DNA of 41,465 bases from an uncultured Neomegalonema sp. (GTDB lineage Bacteria; Pseudomonadota; Alphaproteobacteria; Rhodobacterales; Rhodobacteraceae): positions 1 through 41,465 of the forward strand of contig CALFFK010000018.1 of assembly GCA_937957975.1 (NCBI GenBank), in the 5' to 3' direction. How positions within the stretch are numbered: the first letter of the stretch is position 1; each line of letters begins with the position of its first letter. A program made the translations under genes and the position numbers. This document shows, piece after piece, positions 1-8,738 of this stretch. The notes beneath the pieces were generated by a model that did no database searches, had not been told where the DNA came from, and worked only from the letters and a program-made list of their open reading frames with translations.

Positions 1-501
1 CACCGCAAAAACACTGCCGACGAGACAGAAATAGGCCGTTGCCGTCTCCGCCTTTGAAAAATCGTCGAAGGCATCCCACAGCGCCATATAGCCAATATAG
101 AAGAAGAACAGGATCAGCTCGGATGTCAGCCGTGCATCCCACACCCACCACGCGCCCCACATCGGCTTGCCCCAGATTGCCCCGGTCGCAAGTGCGAGCA
201 GTGTAAAAGCGGCCCCAACGGGCGCGGCGGCCTTGGCCGACAGGCTCGCCACCGGATGCCGCCAGATCAGCGCAAAGATCGAGCACAGGCACATAATGAG
301 ATAGACAATGATCGACAGCGCCGCCGCAGGCACATGCACAAACATGATCCGCGCACCGTCTCCCTGCTTGAAGTCGGGTGGCACGACGTACAGCGCCTGA
401 TACAGCCCCCATAGGGCCAGTACCGCTCCCGCAACCGCCACGACCGGCAGCACTACGCCAGAGACGCGCATGAACTTGTTCGGATTTGCAAAACTCCACA
501 T
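1..501 (-). CDS. ccmC: heme exporter protein CcmC, C-terminus missing (window edge)
   Basis: CcmC is the inner-membrane protein that presents periplasmic heme to the chaperone CcmE in system I cytochrome c maturation. The visible 167 residues start MWSFANPNKF at 501 and contain several hydrophobic helices, a periplasmic His in the segment MFVHVPAAA, and the tryptophan-rich WWD signature WGAWWVWDARLTSELI, which binds heme in this family. The reading frame runs off the left edge without a stop, so the last third is missing. It lies 47 bases after ccmB on the same strand, matching the usual ccmABC order; ccmD and ccmG would be expected beyond the edge. No frame disruption is visible. Confidence 0.95.
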   Translation of the reverse strand, partial: MWSFANPNKFMRVSGVVLPVVAVAGAVLALWGLYQALYVVPPDFKQGDGARIMFVHVPAAALSIIVYLIMCLCSIFALIWRHPVASLSAKAAAPVGAAFTLLALATGAIWGKPMWGAWWVWDARLTSELILFFFYIGYMALWDAFDDFSKAETATAYFCLVGSVFAV

Positions 502-548
502 GCGCAGTCAGATAACGCGATCCTGGCGCTTCGTCCAGCGACGGGATG

Positions 549-1223
549 TCACCTTATGGCGAGGCGCAACGCCGCCGCTGAAACAATAGGCGCGAGTGGC
601 AGGGCGGCCAAAGTGATCGCCCCCGACAGCATCAGATACGGCGCGGCGGGCAAGTCCATCGCGCTCGCATTCACGGCCAGTGCGCCCAGAATCAACGTCG
701 GCACGTAGAGCGGCAGCACCAGCACCGCCGTCAACACCCCGCCCCGCCGCATCCCCGCCGTCAGCGCCGCCCCGATGGCCCCGATCAGGCTAAGGGCAGG
801 CGTGCCCAGCGCCAGCGACGCAATCATCGCAGGATAAGCGCCCTCCGGCAGCCCCAGCGTCAGCGCCATGACCGGCGCGGCCAGCAACAGGGGCAATCCG
901 GTCGTCAGCCAATGTGCGATGCACTTGCCCAACACCACCAGTTCCAGCGGCAAGGGCGACAGGGCCAGCACATCCATCGACCCGTCCTCCACATCCGCCT
1001 GAAACAAACGGTCCAGCGTCAGCAGACAGGCCAGCAATGCCGCAATCCACAGCATCCCCGGTGCAATTCGGGCCAACAACTCCGGTATCGGTCCTACGCC
1101 AAACGGCACAAGTGTCGCCGCAATAACAAAAAACGCCACGCCAAGCGCGCCACCTCCTCCGGTACGAAAGGCAATGGCAAGGTCACGGCGAATGATGGCA
1201 AGGAACGGTTTCAAGATTACCAC
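549..1223 (-). CDS. ccmB: heme exporter protein CcmB (ABC transporter permease)
   Basis: CcmB is the permease that works with the ATPase CcmA to release holo-CcmE during cytochrome c maturation. The 224-residue length fits the family. The protein begins MVILKPFLAIIRRDLAIAFR and has about six hydrophobic helices, with the family segment DVEDGSMDVLALSPLPLEL around residues 75-95. The start is a GTG at 1223 preceded by GGGGA. The first 7 bases overlap the end of ccmA, which suggests translational coupling. Together with ccmA upstream and ccmC downstream it forms a leftward operon. Confidence 0.95.
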   Translation of the reverse strand: MVILKPFLAIIRRDLAIAFRTGGGGALGVAFFVIAATLVPFGVGPIPELLARIAPGMLWIAALLACLLTLDRLFQADVEDGSMDVLALSPLPLELVVLGKCIAHWLTTGLPLLLAAPVMALTLGLPEGAYPAMIASLALGTPALSLIGAIGAALTAGMRRGGVLTAVLVLPLYVPTLILGALAVNASAMDLPAAPYLMLSGAITLAALPLAPIVSAAALRLAIR

Positions 1224-1891
1224 GCTTCCCCATCGAGCACTGCATTATCGCGCACAGGCATATCCGCCGCCTCCCCCGGAGCGAATCCCGCCGGGTCCAG
1301 CCGCGCCGCGTCCTCAATCCCCAGATCAATATGCGTCGCCGCCACAACCATACCGCCGCCCGCACAATGCTTTCGCGCCATCTGCGCCACCCGCGCCGCA
1401 CTCCTGGCATCCAGCGATACCGTCGGCTCATCAAGTAACCACAGGGGCCGCTCTACTAGGGCCAATCGCGCCAGCCCCAGCCGCCGTTTCTGTCCCGCCG
1501 AGAGCACCCGAACGGGTTGATCCGACAAAAAGCCAAGATCAAGCGCCTCCAGCGCCCCCTCGATCCGGCCACGCGATGCACCATACAGGTCTGCCTGAAA
1601 CGCGAGCGTCTCCCACGCTGTAAATGCAGGCTTCAACGCGTCCAGATGCCCCGTATGCAACACCGAATCCACGAACGTCCCCCGATCCGCCCGCAACGAT
1701 ACATCCCCGAATCGTACCTCACCCGTCTCCATGGGCAGCAACCCGGCCAATATGCGCAGCAATGTCGATTTCCCCGCCCCGTTCGCCCCCGCAAGGATCA
1801 GCGCCCCACCCTCCGGCACAGCAAAGCCCAGCCCGGTAAAGACAGTACGGTATCCGCGTGTAACGGTCAGATTTTCAGCGACGAGAGTCAT
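1217..1891 (-). CDS. ccmA: cytochrome c biogenesis ATP-binding protein CcmA
   Basis: CcmA is the ATPase of the CcmAB complex, which uses ATP hydrolysis to free heme-loaded CcmE for delivery to apocytochromes. The 224-residue protein has a Walker A motif GANGAGKST at residues 35-43, the ABC signature LSAGQKRRLGLARL near 130, and the Walker B/D-loop stretch LWLLDEPTVSLD near 150, all intact. It is the first gene of the leftward ccm operon and overlaps ccmB by 7 bases. No strong ribosome binding site is visible before the ATG at 1891. The nearby formate dehydrogenase cluster includes a c-type cytochrome that would depend on this system. Confidence 0.95.
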   Translation of the reverse strand: MTLVAENLTVTRGYRTVFTGLGFAVPEGGALILAGANGAGKSTLLRILAGLLPMETGEVRFGDVSLRADRGTFVDSVLHTGHLDALKPAFTAWETLAFQADLYGASRGRIEGALEALDLGFLSDQPVRVLSAGQKRRLGLARLALVERPLWLLDEPTVSLDARSAARVAQMARKHCAGGGMVVAATHIDLGIEDAARLDPAGFAPGEAADMPVRDNAVLDGEAW

Positions 1892-2181
1892 GCCGCGAAT
1901 TGTAGGGTGTTTCGGTCGCAGATGTCAGGAAAGTTTCGCGCCTATCCTCACGTTTCCGGTAGTTTATTTGTGGATGCACATCAATGCGAAGGAAAAGCAA
2001 CCTGCACTCTGTACCAACACTCAAAGCTATATCGCAGGATGGTCCATTGCCTCAATGCAGCGCCGGAAATACCAACCTGCCATTTGCCTTCATAACAAAC
2101 CATACGAAGCCCCTGCGAGGGTGACGCGACCACCCGGCCGCGTTAGGTTGGATGAATATCGACGCCGAAGGAGCCATTGCT
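1892..2181. promoter_or_regulatory. divergent intergenic region between ccmA and the carboxyltransferase gene
   Basis: About 290 bases without a convincing gene separate two divergent genes, so promoters for both should lie here. I see no clear sigma-70 boxes or operator. A short inverted pair (CCCT, loop GCG, AGGG) lies near 2109-2119. Open frames crossing the region have no recognisable content. Confidence 0.4.
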
Positions 2182-3768
2182 GTGAAACTCACCTCCACCA
2201 TCTCCCCGCGCTCCGACGCCTATCGCGCAAACGAGGCCGCGCAGCAAGCGCAGCTCGAAACGGTACAGGCCGCTGCAAAGACCGCTCTTGCCGGGGGCGG
2301 TGAGAAAAACCGCCAGCGTCACAAGGAACGCGGAAAAATTCTCCCCCGTGAGCGGATCGCGCAGCTTCTCGATCCCGGCTCGCCCTTCCTCGAAATCGGC
2401 CTCTTCGCCGCCCATAGCGTTTACGAAGCCGATGCCCCCGCCGCCGGAGCCATCGCGGGCGTAGGCCGTATCATGGGCCGCGAATGCATGATCGTGGCGA
2501 ACGATGCCACCGTAAAGGGCGGCGCATATTTCCCGCTGACGGTCAAAAAACACCTGCGCGCCCAGGAAATTGCCGAGGAGAACCGTCTCCCCTGCCTCTA
2601 TCTCGTGGACAGCGGCGGCGCGAATCTGCCCCATCAGGATCAGGTTTTCCCCGACCGCGATCATTTCGGGCGCATCTTTTACAATCAGGCCCGCATGTCC
2701 GCCAAAGGCATCGCACAGATCGCCGTCGTCATGGGGTCATGCACTGCCGGGGGAGCCTATGTTCCCGCCATGTCAGACGAAACGATCATCGTACGCGAGC
2801 AAGGCACAATCTTCCTCGCCGGTCCCCCGCTGGTAAAAATGGCTACAGGCGAGGAAGTTACCTCCGAAGACCTCGGTGGCGGCGACGTTCATACGCGCCT
2901 TTCCGGCGTGGCCGATCACCTTGCCGAAGACGATGCCCATGCATTGGCACTTGCCCGCCGGATCATCGGCAATCTTGGCGCGCCCACATATGCCCAGGTC
3001 AACCGCACTCTCCCCGAAGACCCGGCCCATGATCCGGCAGAGATGCTCGGCGTTGTTCCCGCAGACCTGCGCACCCCCTACGATATTCGCGAGGTAATCG
3101 CCCGCACAGTGGATGGCTCCCGCTTCGACGAATTCAAGGCCCGCTATGGCAGCACTCTCGTCTGCGGCTTCGCTCGCATCCACGGTTTGCCTTGCGGTAT
3201 TATCGCAAATAACGGCGTCCTCTTCTCTGAATCCGCCCAGAAAGGCGCTCATTTCGTGGAATTGTGCAGCCAGCGCAAAACTCCCCTCGTCTTTCTCCAG
3301 AACATCACCGGCTTCATGGTCGGCCAGAAATACGAAGCGGGCGGCATCGCCAAGGACGGCGCAAAACTCGTCACAGCGGTTGCCACATCGGCGGTCCCCA
3401 AGATCACCGTGATTGTCGGGGGCAGCTTCGGCGCAGGTAATTACGGTATGTGTGGCCGCGCCTATCAACCGCGTTTCCTGTGGACATGGCCGGGTTCGCG
3501 CATCTCTGTCATGGGCGGCGAACAGGCGGCGGGCGTACTGGCGCAGGTCAAGCGCGGCGGCTTTGCGAATGCCGAAGAGGAAACCGCGTTCAAACAGCCG
3601 ATCCTCGACAAATTTGAGGAACAATCCCACCCCCTCTACGCCAGCGCCCGCCTCTGGGATGACGGTATCATCGACCCCCGCGATACGCGCGACGTACTGG
3701 GCCTGTCGCTGGCTGCAACCCTGAATGCACCGATAGACGAAACGAAATTCGGCATGTTCAGGATGTGA
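2182..3768 (+). CDS. acyl-CoA carboxylase carboxyltransferase subunit (methylcrotonyl-CoA carboxylase beta type)
   Basis: This subunit transfers the carboxyl group from biotin to an acyl-CoA; the closest family by eye is the beta subunit of 3-methylcrotonyl-CoA carboxylase of leucine breakdown. Family features include the segments [53 protein letters not shown] and, in the C-terminal half, [18 protein letters not shown] and [16 protein letters not shown], which carry the glycine-rich oxyanion-hole loops. I place the start at GTG 2182 (528 residues) because AAGGAG sits 8 bases upstream and the family usually begins close to this point; an in-frame ATG at 2152 would add 10 residues. No biotin carboxylase/carrier subunit or other leucine-degradation gene is adjacent, so the partner and exact substrate are inferred. 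Confidence 0.88.
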   Translation: MKLTSTISPRSDAYRANEAAQQAQLETVQAAAKTALAGGGEKNRQRHKERGKILPRERIAQLLDPGSPFLEIGLFAAHSVYEADAPAAGAIAGVGRIMGRECMIVANDATVKGGAYFPLTVKKHLRAQEIAEENRLPCLYLVDSGGANLPHQDQVFPDRDHFGRIFYNQARMSAKGIAQIAVVMGSCTAGGAYVPAMSDETIIVREQGTIFLAGPPLVKMATGEEVTSEDLGGGDVHTRLSGVADHLAEDDAHALALARRIIGNLGAPTYAQVNRTLPEDPAHDPAEMLGVVPADLRTPYDIREVIARTVDGSRFDEFKARYGSTLVCGFARIHGLPCGIIANNGVLFSESAQKGAHFVELCSQRKTPLVFLQNITGFMVGQKYEAGGIAKDGAKLVTAVATSAVPKITVIVGGSFGAGNYGMCGRAYQPRFLWTWPGSRISVMGGEQAAGVLAQVKRGGFANAEEETAFKQPILDKFEEQSHPLYASARLWDDGIIDPRDTRDVLGLSLAATLNAPIDETKFGMFRM

Positions 3769-3925
3769 CCCTGCAACAGCATATCCGACGCCCGCGAGAC
3801 CGTGGTTCCGGCACCCAATACGCGGTTTGCCGTTTTCATTGGGCATGATGCGGCGGATATGCCAGATATTGTCACCAGATGGCGTGAAGCGATCTCCAAA
3901 CAAAAAATGATTGCAGATTCAAGCC

Positions 3926-4819
3926 ATGACATCCCCCACCGACCCTACCCGCGTCGTATCCGGCCTTGCCATCATGGCCGTCGCCATGCTGGTCGTGCCA
4001 ATCATTGATGCCATCGCAAAGATCATGTCGGCGGAAATGTCGCCCATCCAGATTTCATGGTCCCGCTTTGCGATCACGCTTGTGGCCCTTGCGCCCTTTG
4101 TCGTTATCCGGGGTGGATGGCGCGCACTGAAGCCTCCACAATTCGGCTTGCACATGCTGCGCGGTGCCGGAATCGCAGGGGCCACTGTCTTTTTCTTCGG
4201 CGCGCTTGCATCAATGCCAATGGCCGATGTGGCCGCAATCTTCTTCGTCGAACCGCTTATCCTGACCCTTTTTTCCACCATCTTCCTTGGTGAGCGCATC
4301 GGTTGGCGGCGTATTCTGGCGGTCGCCATTGGCTTTGCAGGGGCGATGATCGTTATTCGCCCCAGCTTCGCGGAAGTAGGTGCAACGGCGCTGCTGCCGA
4401 TTTGCGCAGCGATCTGTTTTGCTGGTTACATGACGCTGACAAAAATCCTGTCCGGTACGACAGATTCATGGACAATGCAGACCATGGCGGGGATTTCCGG
4501 CACAGTCCTGCTGGGGGTTGTCCTGCTTTTCGCGGACATGACGGGTGCAACGCAGGCGGTGATGCCGACAAGGGAGCAATTCACCTTGCTGGCCTGTATC
4601 GCCGCTGTCGCCATCGCCTGTCACACCGCAATCATCTTCGCGCTGCGCCGTGTGGAGGCGGGCCTGATCGCGCCGTTGCAATATCTGGAGATCATCGGCG
4701 CGACTTTCTATGGCTTTCTCTTCTTCGGTGATTTTCCCGACATGATGACATGGCTCGGCATTGCAATTATCGTCGGCAGCGGCCTGTTCGTCTTCCACCG
4801 CCAGAGAGTCACGACATGA
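3926..4819 (+). CDS. EamA-family (DMT superfamily) transporter
   Basis: This is a probable small-molecule exporter of the inner membrane; the substrate is unknown. The roughly 297-residue protein has two EamA repeats and about ten hydrophobic helices. The ends of the repeats show typical DMT patterns such as FFVEPLILTLFSTIFLGERI near residue 110 and LQYLEIIGATFYGFLFFGD near 260. I chose ATG 3926 (MTSPTDPTRV) over an in-frame TTG at 3911; neither has a strong ribosome binding site. Its stop overlaps the start of the next gene as ATGA, so the two are probably translated together. The 157 bases before it hold no clear gene. Confidence 0.88.
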   Translation: MTSPTDPTRVVSGLAIMAVAMLVVPIIDAIAKIMSAEMSPIQISWSRFAITLVALAPFVVIRGGWRALKPPQFGLHMLRGAGIAGATVFFFGALASMPMADVAAIFFVEPLILTLFSTIFLGERIGWRRILAVAIGFAGAMIVIRPSFAEVGATALLPICAAICFAGYMTLTKILSGTTDSWTMQTMAGISGTVLLGVVLLFADMTGATQAVMPTREQFTLLACIAAVAIACHTAIIFALRRVEAGLIAPLQYLEIIGATFYGFLFFGDFPDMMTWLGIAIIVGSGLFVFHRQRVTT

Positions 4820-4995
4820 GCGGCAAGATCATCAATCTGCGACAATCCCGCAAACGCAAGGCACGGGAAGATGACGCAAAAACGGGCGACGCAAACGCCG
4901 CCCGGTTCGGTATACCAAAGCACGAGCGCGATACCCGTGCGAAGCAGGAAGCAAAAGCCAATCGCGATCTGGACGGTCACAAGCGGGAAACCTGA
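4816..4995 (+). CDS. DUF4169 family small protein
   Basis: This is a 59-residue, highly charged protein starting MSGKIINLRQSRKRKARED and ending LDGHKRET. The N-terminal NLRQSRKRKAR and the C-terminal LDGHKR are hallmarks of the DUF4169 family of small alphaproteobacterial proteins, whose function is unknown. There is no signal peptide or membrane segment; the sequence is lysine/arginine-rich and probably helical. The ATG lies within the stop of the EamA gene (ATGA), indicating coupling. It is followed by a hairpin at 5005-5025 shared with the convergent hydrolase gene. Confidence 0.8.
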   Translation: MSGKIINLRQSRKRKAREDDAKTGDANAARFGIPKHERDTRAKQEAKANRDLDGHKRET

Positions 4996-5004
4996 TCACG
5001 CTGC

Positions 5005-5025
5005 CATGCCCCTCGCAGGGGCATG
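5005..5025. terminator. hairpin between convergent genes
   Basis: CATGCCCCT, loop CGC, AGGGGCATG forms a perfect 9-pair stem. It sits in the 53-base gap between two convergent stops. There is no T-run on either side, so it is a possible bidirectional terminator or transcript-end protector rather than a textbook intrinsic terminator. Confidence 0.5.
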
Positions 5026-5048
5026 ACTGATATTTCAGTGTCCTGTAA

Positions 5049-5993
5049 TCAGAGGAAAAGCTGATAGCTCGCCGGGGTATACGTGAACCCACCAGACCCG
5101 TTTTCCTGCACATAGCCCACTGCTGGATAAGGCATGTGATAGCCGATAAACGGAATACCATCGGCGGCAAGCATTCCAAAGACCTTGCGCCGTGTTGCCG
5201 CCGCCGCTTCCTTGTCCATGTCGAACTTCACATGCCAGTCGGGCCGCTCCAGCGACGCCACGAAGTGGTTCGCAGTATCCCCCGTAACCAGCACACGCCG
5301 ATCGCCACTTTCGATATGATAGATCGTGTGCCCTGGCGTATGCCCATGGGCGGCCATGGCTGTTACGCCTGACACAACATCTTCGCCGTCTTTCAGGAAC
5401 GTCATCTTCTCGGCAAAGGGTTTGACGTTGGATAATGACAACGCGTGTTCCTTGCCAATCCAGTGATCATACTCGGTCGCGTTGGCAACATAGCGGGCAT
5501 TCGGGAAAGCGGGTTTGCCATCCACCATCAGACCGCCGATATGATCGCCATGGAAATGGGTCAGCACGACAATATCCACGTCTTCGGGGCTGTAGCCCGC
5601 CGCTTCCATTTGCGCGCGGGTTTTGCCTGCTGTGGCGCGTTGCGTGGCATCGTTGCCCGCATCGAACAGGATCAACTCTTTCCCGGTATTCACCATCGTC
5701 GTGGTAAAGCCGATCTCCATCTTTGCCGGATCGAGGTTGTTGGCTTTCGCAAGTTCGGCCACATCCCCCGCATCCTGATCCTGCCCGAAAATCGGGTGGG
5801 GGCCGGGCAGTTGAATCGCTCCATCGAACAGGGTCGTGACTTCGAATTCGCCGTGCTTGAAGCGCATATGGCCAGGACGAGATGGCCCCAGCATCTTCGC
5901 TTTCGCGTTCACAGGTGTCGTACCACGAAGTACAAAAGGCGCAGCGAGGGCGCCTGCACCAAGGATCAGGCCAGTGCGTCGGGTGATGGTCAT
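5049..5993 (-). CDS. exported MBL-fold metallo-hydrolase
   Basis: This is a zinc-dependent hydrolase of the metallo-beta-lactamase superfamily. The 314-residue protein starts with a Tat-like signal (MTITRRTGLILGAGALAAPF), implying folded export to the periplasm. The metal motif THFHGDHIGG lies at residues 145-154 (His146, His148, Asp150, His151). Further ligands are in GHTPGHTIYH near 218 and in the VTGDTANH segment near 237. The layout resembles lactonase-like and quorum-quenching members, but the substrate cannot be told from sequence. GGGGAG lies about 8 bases before the ATG at 5993. It is the gene just downstream of the iron-sulfur protein gene on the same strand, 55 bases away, possibly co-transcribed with it. 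Confidence 0.88.
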   Translation of the reverse strand: MTITRRTGLILGAGALAAPFVLRGTTPVNAKAKMLGPSRPGHMRFKHGEFEVTTLFDGAIQLPGPHPIFGQDQDAGDVAELAKANNLDPAKMEIGFTTTMVNTGKELILFDAGNDATQRATAGKTRAQMEAAGYSPEDVDIVVLTHFHGDHIGGLMVDGKPAFPNARYVANATEYDHWIGKEHALSLSNVKPFAEKMTFLKDGEDVVSGVTAMAAHGHTPGHTIYHIESGDRRVLVTGDTANHFVASLERPDWHVKFDMDKEAAAATRRKVFGMLAADGIPFIGYHMPYPAVGYVQENGSGGFTYTPASYQLFL

Positions 5994-6048
5994 GTTTTCA
6001 ACTCCCCATTGTATATTTCAGGATTAAATAGACCACCACCCGCCCATG

Positions 6049-8073
6049 TCATGCATCAAACTTGCGTTTTGGGATCGCATTTTCGTTATCTGCATCCAGA
6101 TAATCCTGAGTCGTTCGCACGGAAGGTCTGTCTCCCATCTGGAACGGATTGTCAGATTGCCGGAAGACAGCATTGACACGGCAATCATCACACATGCGGA
6201 TGACGCGGGTGCGTTCGGGGTTATCGAACATCCAATGCTCACCGCCCAGCTTTTCAATGATCCGCTCCACCGTTCCCCGCGAACCGAAAGGTCTGCTACA
6301 TTCGACACACAGCGCCGGTTCATCCTCATGCAAAACACGCGGCTCCCGTGCGGCATTCGACGGATCGAAACGCGCGGCAAGCGTAATCGCATTTTCCGGG
6401 CAGGTATTCTCACAGATGCCGCATTGCAGACAGGCACTTTCCCGAAAACGAAGCTGCGGCTTGTCGGGATTGTCGAGCAGCGCCCCGACAGGGCATTGCG
6501 AAACACAGGCAAGACACAGCGTACAGGCACTCTCATTCACCCGAACTTCGCCATAGGGCGCGCCGTCAGGCAGGGCAAAAACCTCCCCCTCTGGCACCAG
6601 TGCAGCGATGGAAAGACGCGTGGCCGTGCGCTTGTCACCAACCGGGCTGATCGGCTCATGGTCCAGCACAGTGGGCGTCTCACCATAAAGCGCATCGGTC
6701 AGGGCATCCGGGTCATCGCCCTCAACCACGATCAGACGATCCCCCCCGATCCCCGTTCCGTCGAGCATGGCACGCACCAATCCGGCCTGACCGTCCAGCG
6801 CATCTGCCTCACCTTCACGCCGGATACGGGTTGGCATATGAATCGTCACCTGCCCTGCCCCCATCCCAAAAGCGGCCATGATCAGATCATGCCCCACCTG
6901 TGTCACTTCATTCACGGCAAACGGAATCACGGTCGCGGGTAGTCCCCGTCCATGACGCGCCGCCATGGCGATCACGCCACGGCCCTCCCGCTCATCATGG
7001 ATCAGGATACGGGGGGCGGTTCCACCCGCCTCACCATACGCTGTCAGCATCGCCTCCATCCGCATCCGCGCATCATCGGGCAATGGCAACGCATATTCCG
7101 CGGCCCCCGATGGACAAACCGCCGAGCATCCGCCACAGCCCGCGCAGACCAGTGGATCAATCTTCACCGTCTCGCCTGCCGGAGTAATGGCTCCGGTCGG
7201 ACAAACATCGAGACAACGGGTACATCCCGGCTGACCAGATCGTGAATGAGCACAAAGATCGGCGTGGAAATTGACATAAAGCGTCTTCTCGAACGTCCCG
7301 ACCATCTCCATCGCTTGCGGCACCAGCGCCGCCACCGCCAGCGGATCGCCCGGATCGGCGCGCAAATATCCGTCGCGCTTGCCGTGGGCAGGGAACAGCG
7401 CAGACTTACCCGATAGATCAACGATCACGTCACAGCCGGATTTGCCCCCGTCGCGAGGCTCCCCGAACGCCAACGCCCCACGGCCACCGGGGATCATCGG
7501 TGCGAGGCCATCCACCACAATTTCGAATGCCCCCATCGTTCCGCTGGCATTACGGATCGTCCCGCGCATCACCTCGAACGTCGCGTTCCATGGCAGGATC
7601 AGGTCGTCAACATCCGTCACCATCGCCGTAACCGTCAAACTACGCGACAGGGTTTCGGCCATCGGCAGCACCACAGCGGACGCGCCATAAACGAGGCAAA
7701 CGCCCTCACTCTCCACATCGACAGTCCCTGCGGCACGTCCCGCCCGCATGGTTTCTGCCACCAGTGCAGCGATCTTCGGGGCTGCCTCTGCGCCCTCATC
7801 CGACCAAAGCGCCCGGTCACGAATATCCACAGCCCCGGCAAACGCATCGCTCTCCAGGTCATCCGCAATTTCCGCGAATCGCCGCTCCTCCTGCGAACAG
7901 GCAACAACCACCGGCCCCTCCGCCATTGCATTGGCCAGAACATCAGTTTCCAGTCGGCACAGCGACGAATGAACCCCTTCCGCCCCCGGACAAGCGGCGC
8001 ACATCGCTTCCGGGTCGGTAAGGATCGACCCTTCGCAGTCACAGAGCAGTATTTTTGTTATGTTCCCGGCCAT
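6049..8073 (-). CDS. multi-cluster 4Fe-4S ferredoxin-type protein of the formate dehydrogenase locus
   Basis: This 674-residue cytoplasmic iron-sulfur protein has no signal peptide. The N-terminal region contains CDC and CAAC cysteines. A central pair of 4Fe-4S motifs includes CTRCLDVCP and CAGCGGCSAVCP. A second pair lies at residues 517-558 (CTLCLACVSQCP, CLQCGICENTCP). A C-terminal CVEC (589-592) and CDDC (628-631) look like a zinc-ribbon-type site. Genes of this type commonly lie beside DUF3305/DUF3306 and the formate dehydrogenase genes in proteobacteria. A role in electron transfer or in assembly of the enzyme is inferred, not shown. AGGGAGG precedes the ATG at 8073. It diverges from the DUF3305 gene across an 86-base gap. 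Confidence 0.85.
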   Translation of the reverse strand: MAGNITKILLCDCEGSILTDPEAMCAACPGAEGVHSSLCRLETDVLANAMAEGPVVVACSQEERRFAEIADDLESDAFAGAVDIRDRALWSDEGAEAAPKIAALVAETMRAGRAAGTVDVESEGVCLVYGASAVVLPMAETLSRSLTVTAMVTDVDDLILPWNATFEVMRGTIRNASGTMGAFEIVVDGLAPMIPGGRGALAFGEPRDGGKSGCDVIVDLSGKSALFPAHGKRDGYLRADPGDPLAVAALVPQAMEMVGTFEKTLYVNFHADLCAHSRSGQPGCTRCLDVCPTGAITPAGETVKIDPLVCAGCGGCSAVCPSGAAEYALPLPDDARMRMEAMLTAYGEAGGTAPRILIHDEREGRGVIAMAARHGRGLPATVIPFAVNEVTQVGHDLIMAAFGMGAGQVTIHMPTRIRREGEADALDGQAGLVRAMLDGTGIGGDRLIVVEGDDPDALTDALYGETPTVLDHEPISPVGDKRTATRLSIAALVPEGEVFALPDGAPYGEVRVNESACTLCLACVSQCPVGALLDNPDKPQLRFRESACLQCGICENTCPENAITLAARFDPSNAAREPRVLHEDEPALCVECSRPFGSRGTVERIIEKLGGEHWMFDNPERTRVIRMCDDCRVNAVFRQSDNPFQMGDRPSVRTTQDYLDADNENAIPKRKFDA

Positions 8074-8159
8074 GGTGGCCTCCCTGAACGGTTCTTCTTG
8101 TGTTTTGCGATTTTGCAGGGGAACTTAGGAGCATCCGGCCACGAAAGGGAAGCGATCCT
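8074..8159. promoter_or_regulatory. divergent promoter region of the formate dehydrogenase locus
   Basis: These 86 bases separate the leftward iron-sulfur gene from the rightward DUF3305 gene, so both promoters must be here or overlap the genes. Ribosome binding sites are visible at both ends: AGGGAGG on the minus strand and GAAAGGGA at 8143-8150 on the plus strand. No clear operator palindrome or FNR-type box was seen. Confidence 0.5.
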
Positions 8160-8738
8160 TTGTCTACCATCATTCGCGAGATCACCATGCATGTCGGCGT
8201 CGTCATCCGGCGCAGCCCAAGTATCAGTCGCTGGGCTAAATGGTCGTGGAAAGTGGTCGATGTCCTGCCCGGCGCGCCCGATGCCGACTGGCGCGTACTG
8301 CGCGAAGGGAACGGCGTTACAGAATATCACGCCGCCACCTTGCCCCTTACGCTTCATCGTCGCGAGACCGAGGCGTACAAGGTTGCCCTCGCCATGGAGC
8401 CGCCAAGCGTCTACGTTGTCCTTCGACCAACCGAACCGGACGACGACGATCCGCATGAGTACAAGGTCTTCCTTGTCACCGCGTCATCCTTCGAGGCACA
8501 GGATTATCTCGATTCAGGCGAGGAAATCGTCGAGCAGGTTCCCGCCCCTCCCGGCCTTGTCGCCTGGATCAGGGATTTCGTGGACGAACACCATGTCGAG
8601 GAAGAATTCAAAAAACGCCGCCGCGACCGCATTGATACCGATCTCTCTGAAGACGGTCGCGGAGACGCCCGTGTTCGCCAGACCGCTGATGTCTTCCGCG
8701 CACCGGGGGCATTGAAACCAAAAGGGACAATCCACTGA
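8160..8738 (+). CDS. DUF3305 domain protein of the formate dehydrogenase locus
   Basis: This is a roughly 192-residue soluble protein. The segments VGVVIRRSPSISRWAKWSWK and VVDVLPGAPDADWRVLREG match the start of the DUF3305 family, which is encoded beside formate dehydrogenase genes in many proteobacteria; its biochemical role is unknown. I chose TTG 8160 because GAAAGGGA is 9 bases upstream; ATG 8187 (MHVGVVIRR) is an alternative nine residues in. The C-terminal part is rich in charged residues (EEEFKKRRRDR). The stop overlaps the next ATG by one base (TGATG), so DUF3305 and DUF3306 are likely translated together and may act as partners. Confidence 0.82.
   Translation: MSTIIREITMHVGVVIRRSPSISRWAKWSWKVVDVLPGAPDADWRVLREGNGVTEYHAATLPLTLHRRETEAYKVALAMEPPSVYVVLRPTEPDDDDPHEYKVFLVTASSFEAQDYLDSGEEIVEQVPAPPGLVAWIRDFVDEHHVEEEFKKRRRDRIDTDLSEDGRGDARVRQTADVFRAPGALKPKGTIH

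Noticed and set aside
2773-3903. Open frame of 376 codons on the minus strand opposite the carboxyltransferase gene
   Set aside because: It is antisense to a clear enzyme gene with all motifs intact. Only its first part covers the gap at 3769-3903, and that part has no recognised similarity.
3769-3925. Possible small gene or gene remnant before the EamA transporter
   Set aside because: Short frames are open on both strands and a 9-base inverted repeat (GCATATCCG/CGGATATGC) is present, but there is no ribosome binding site with a plausible start and no recognisable protein.
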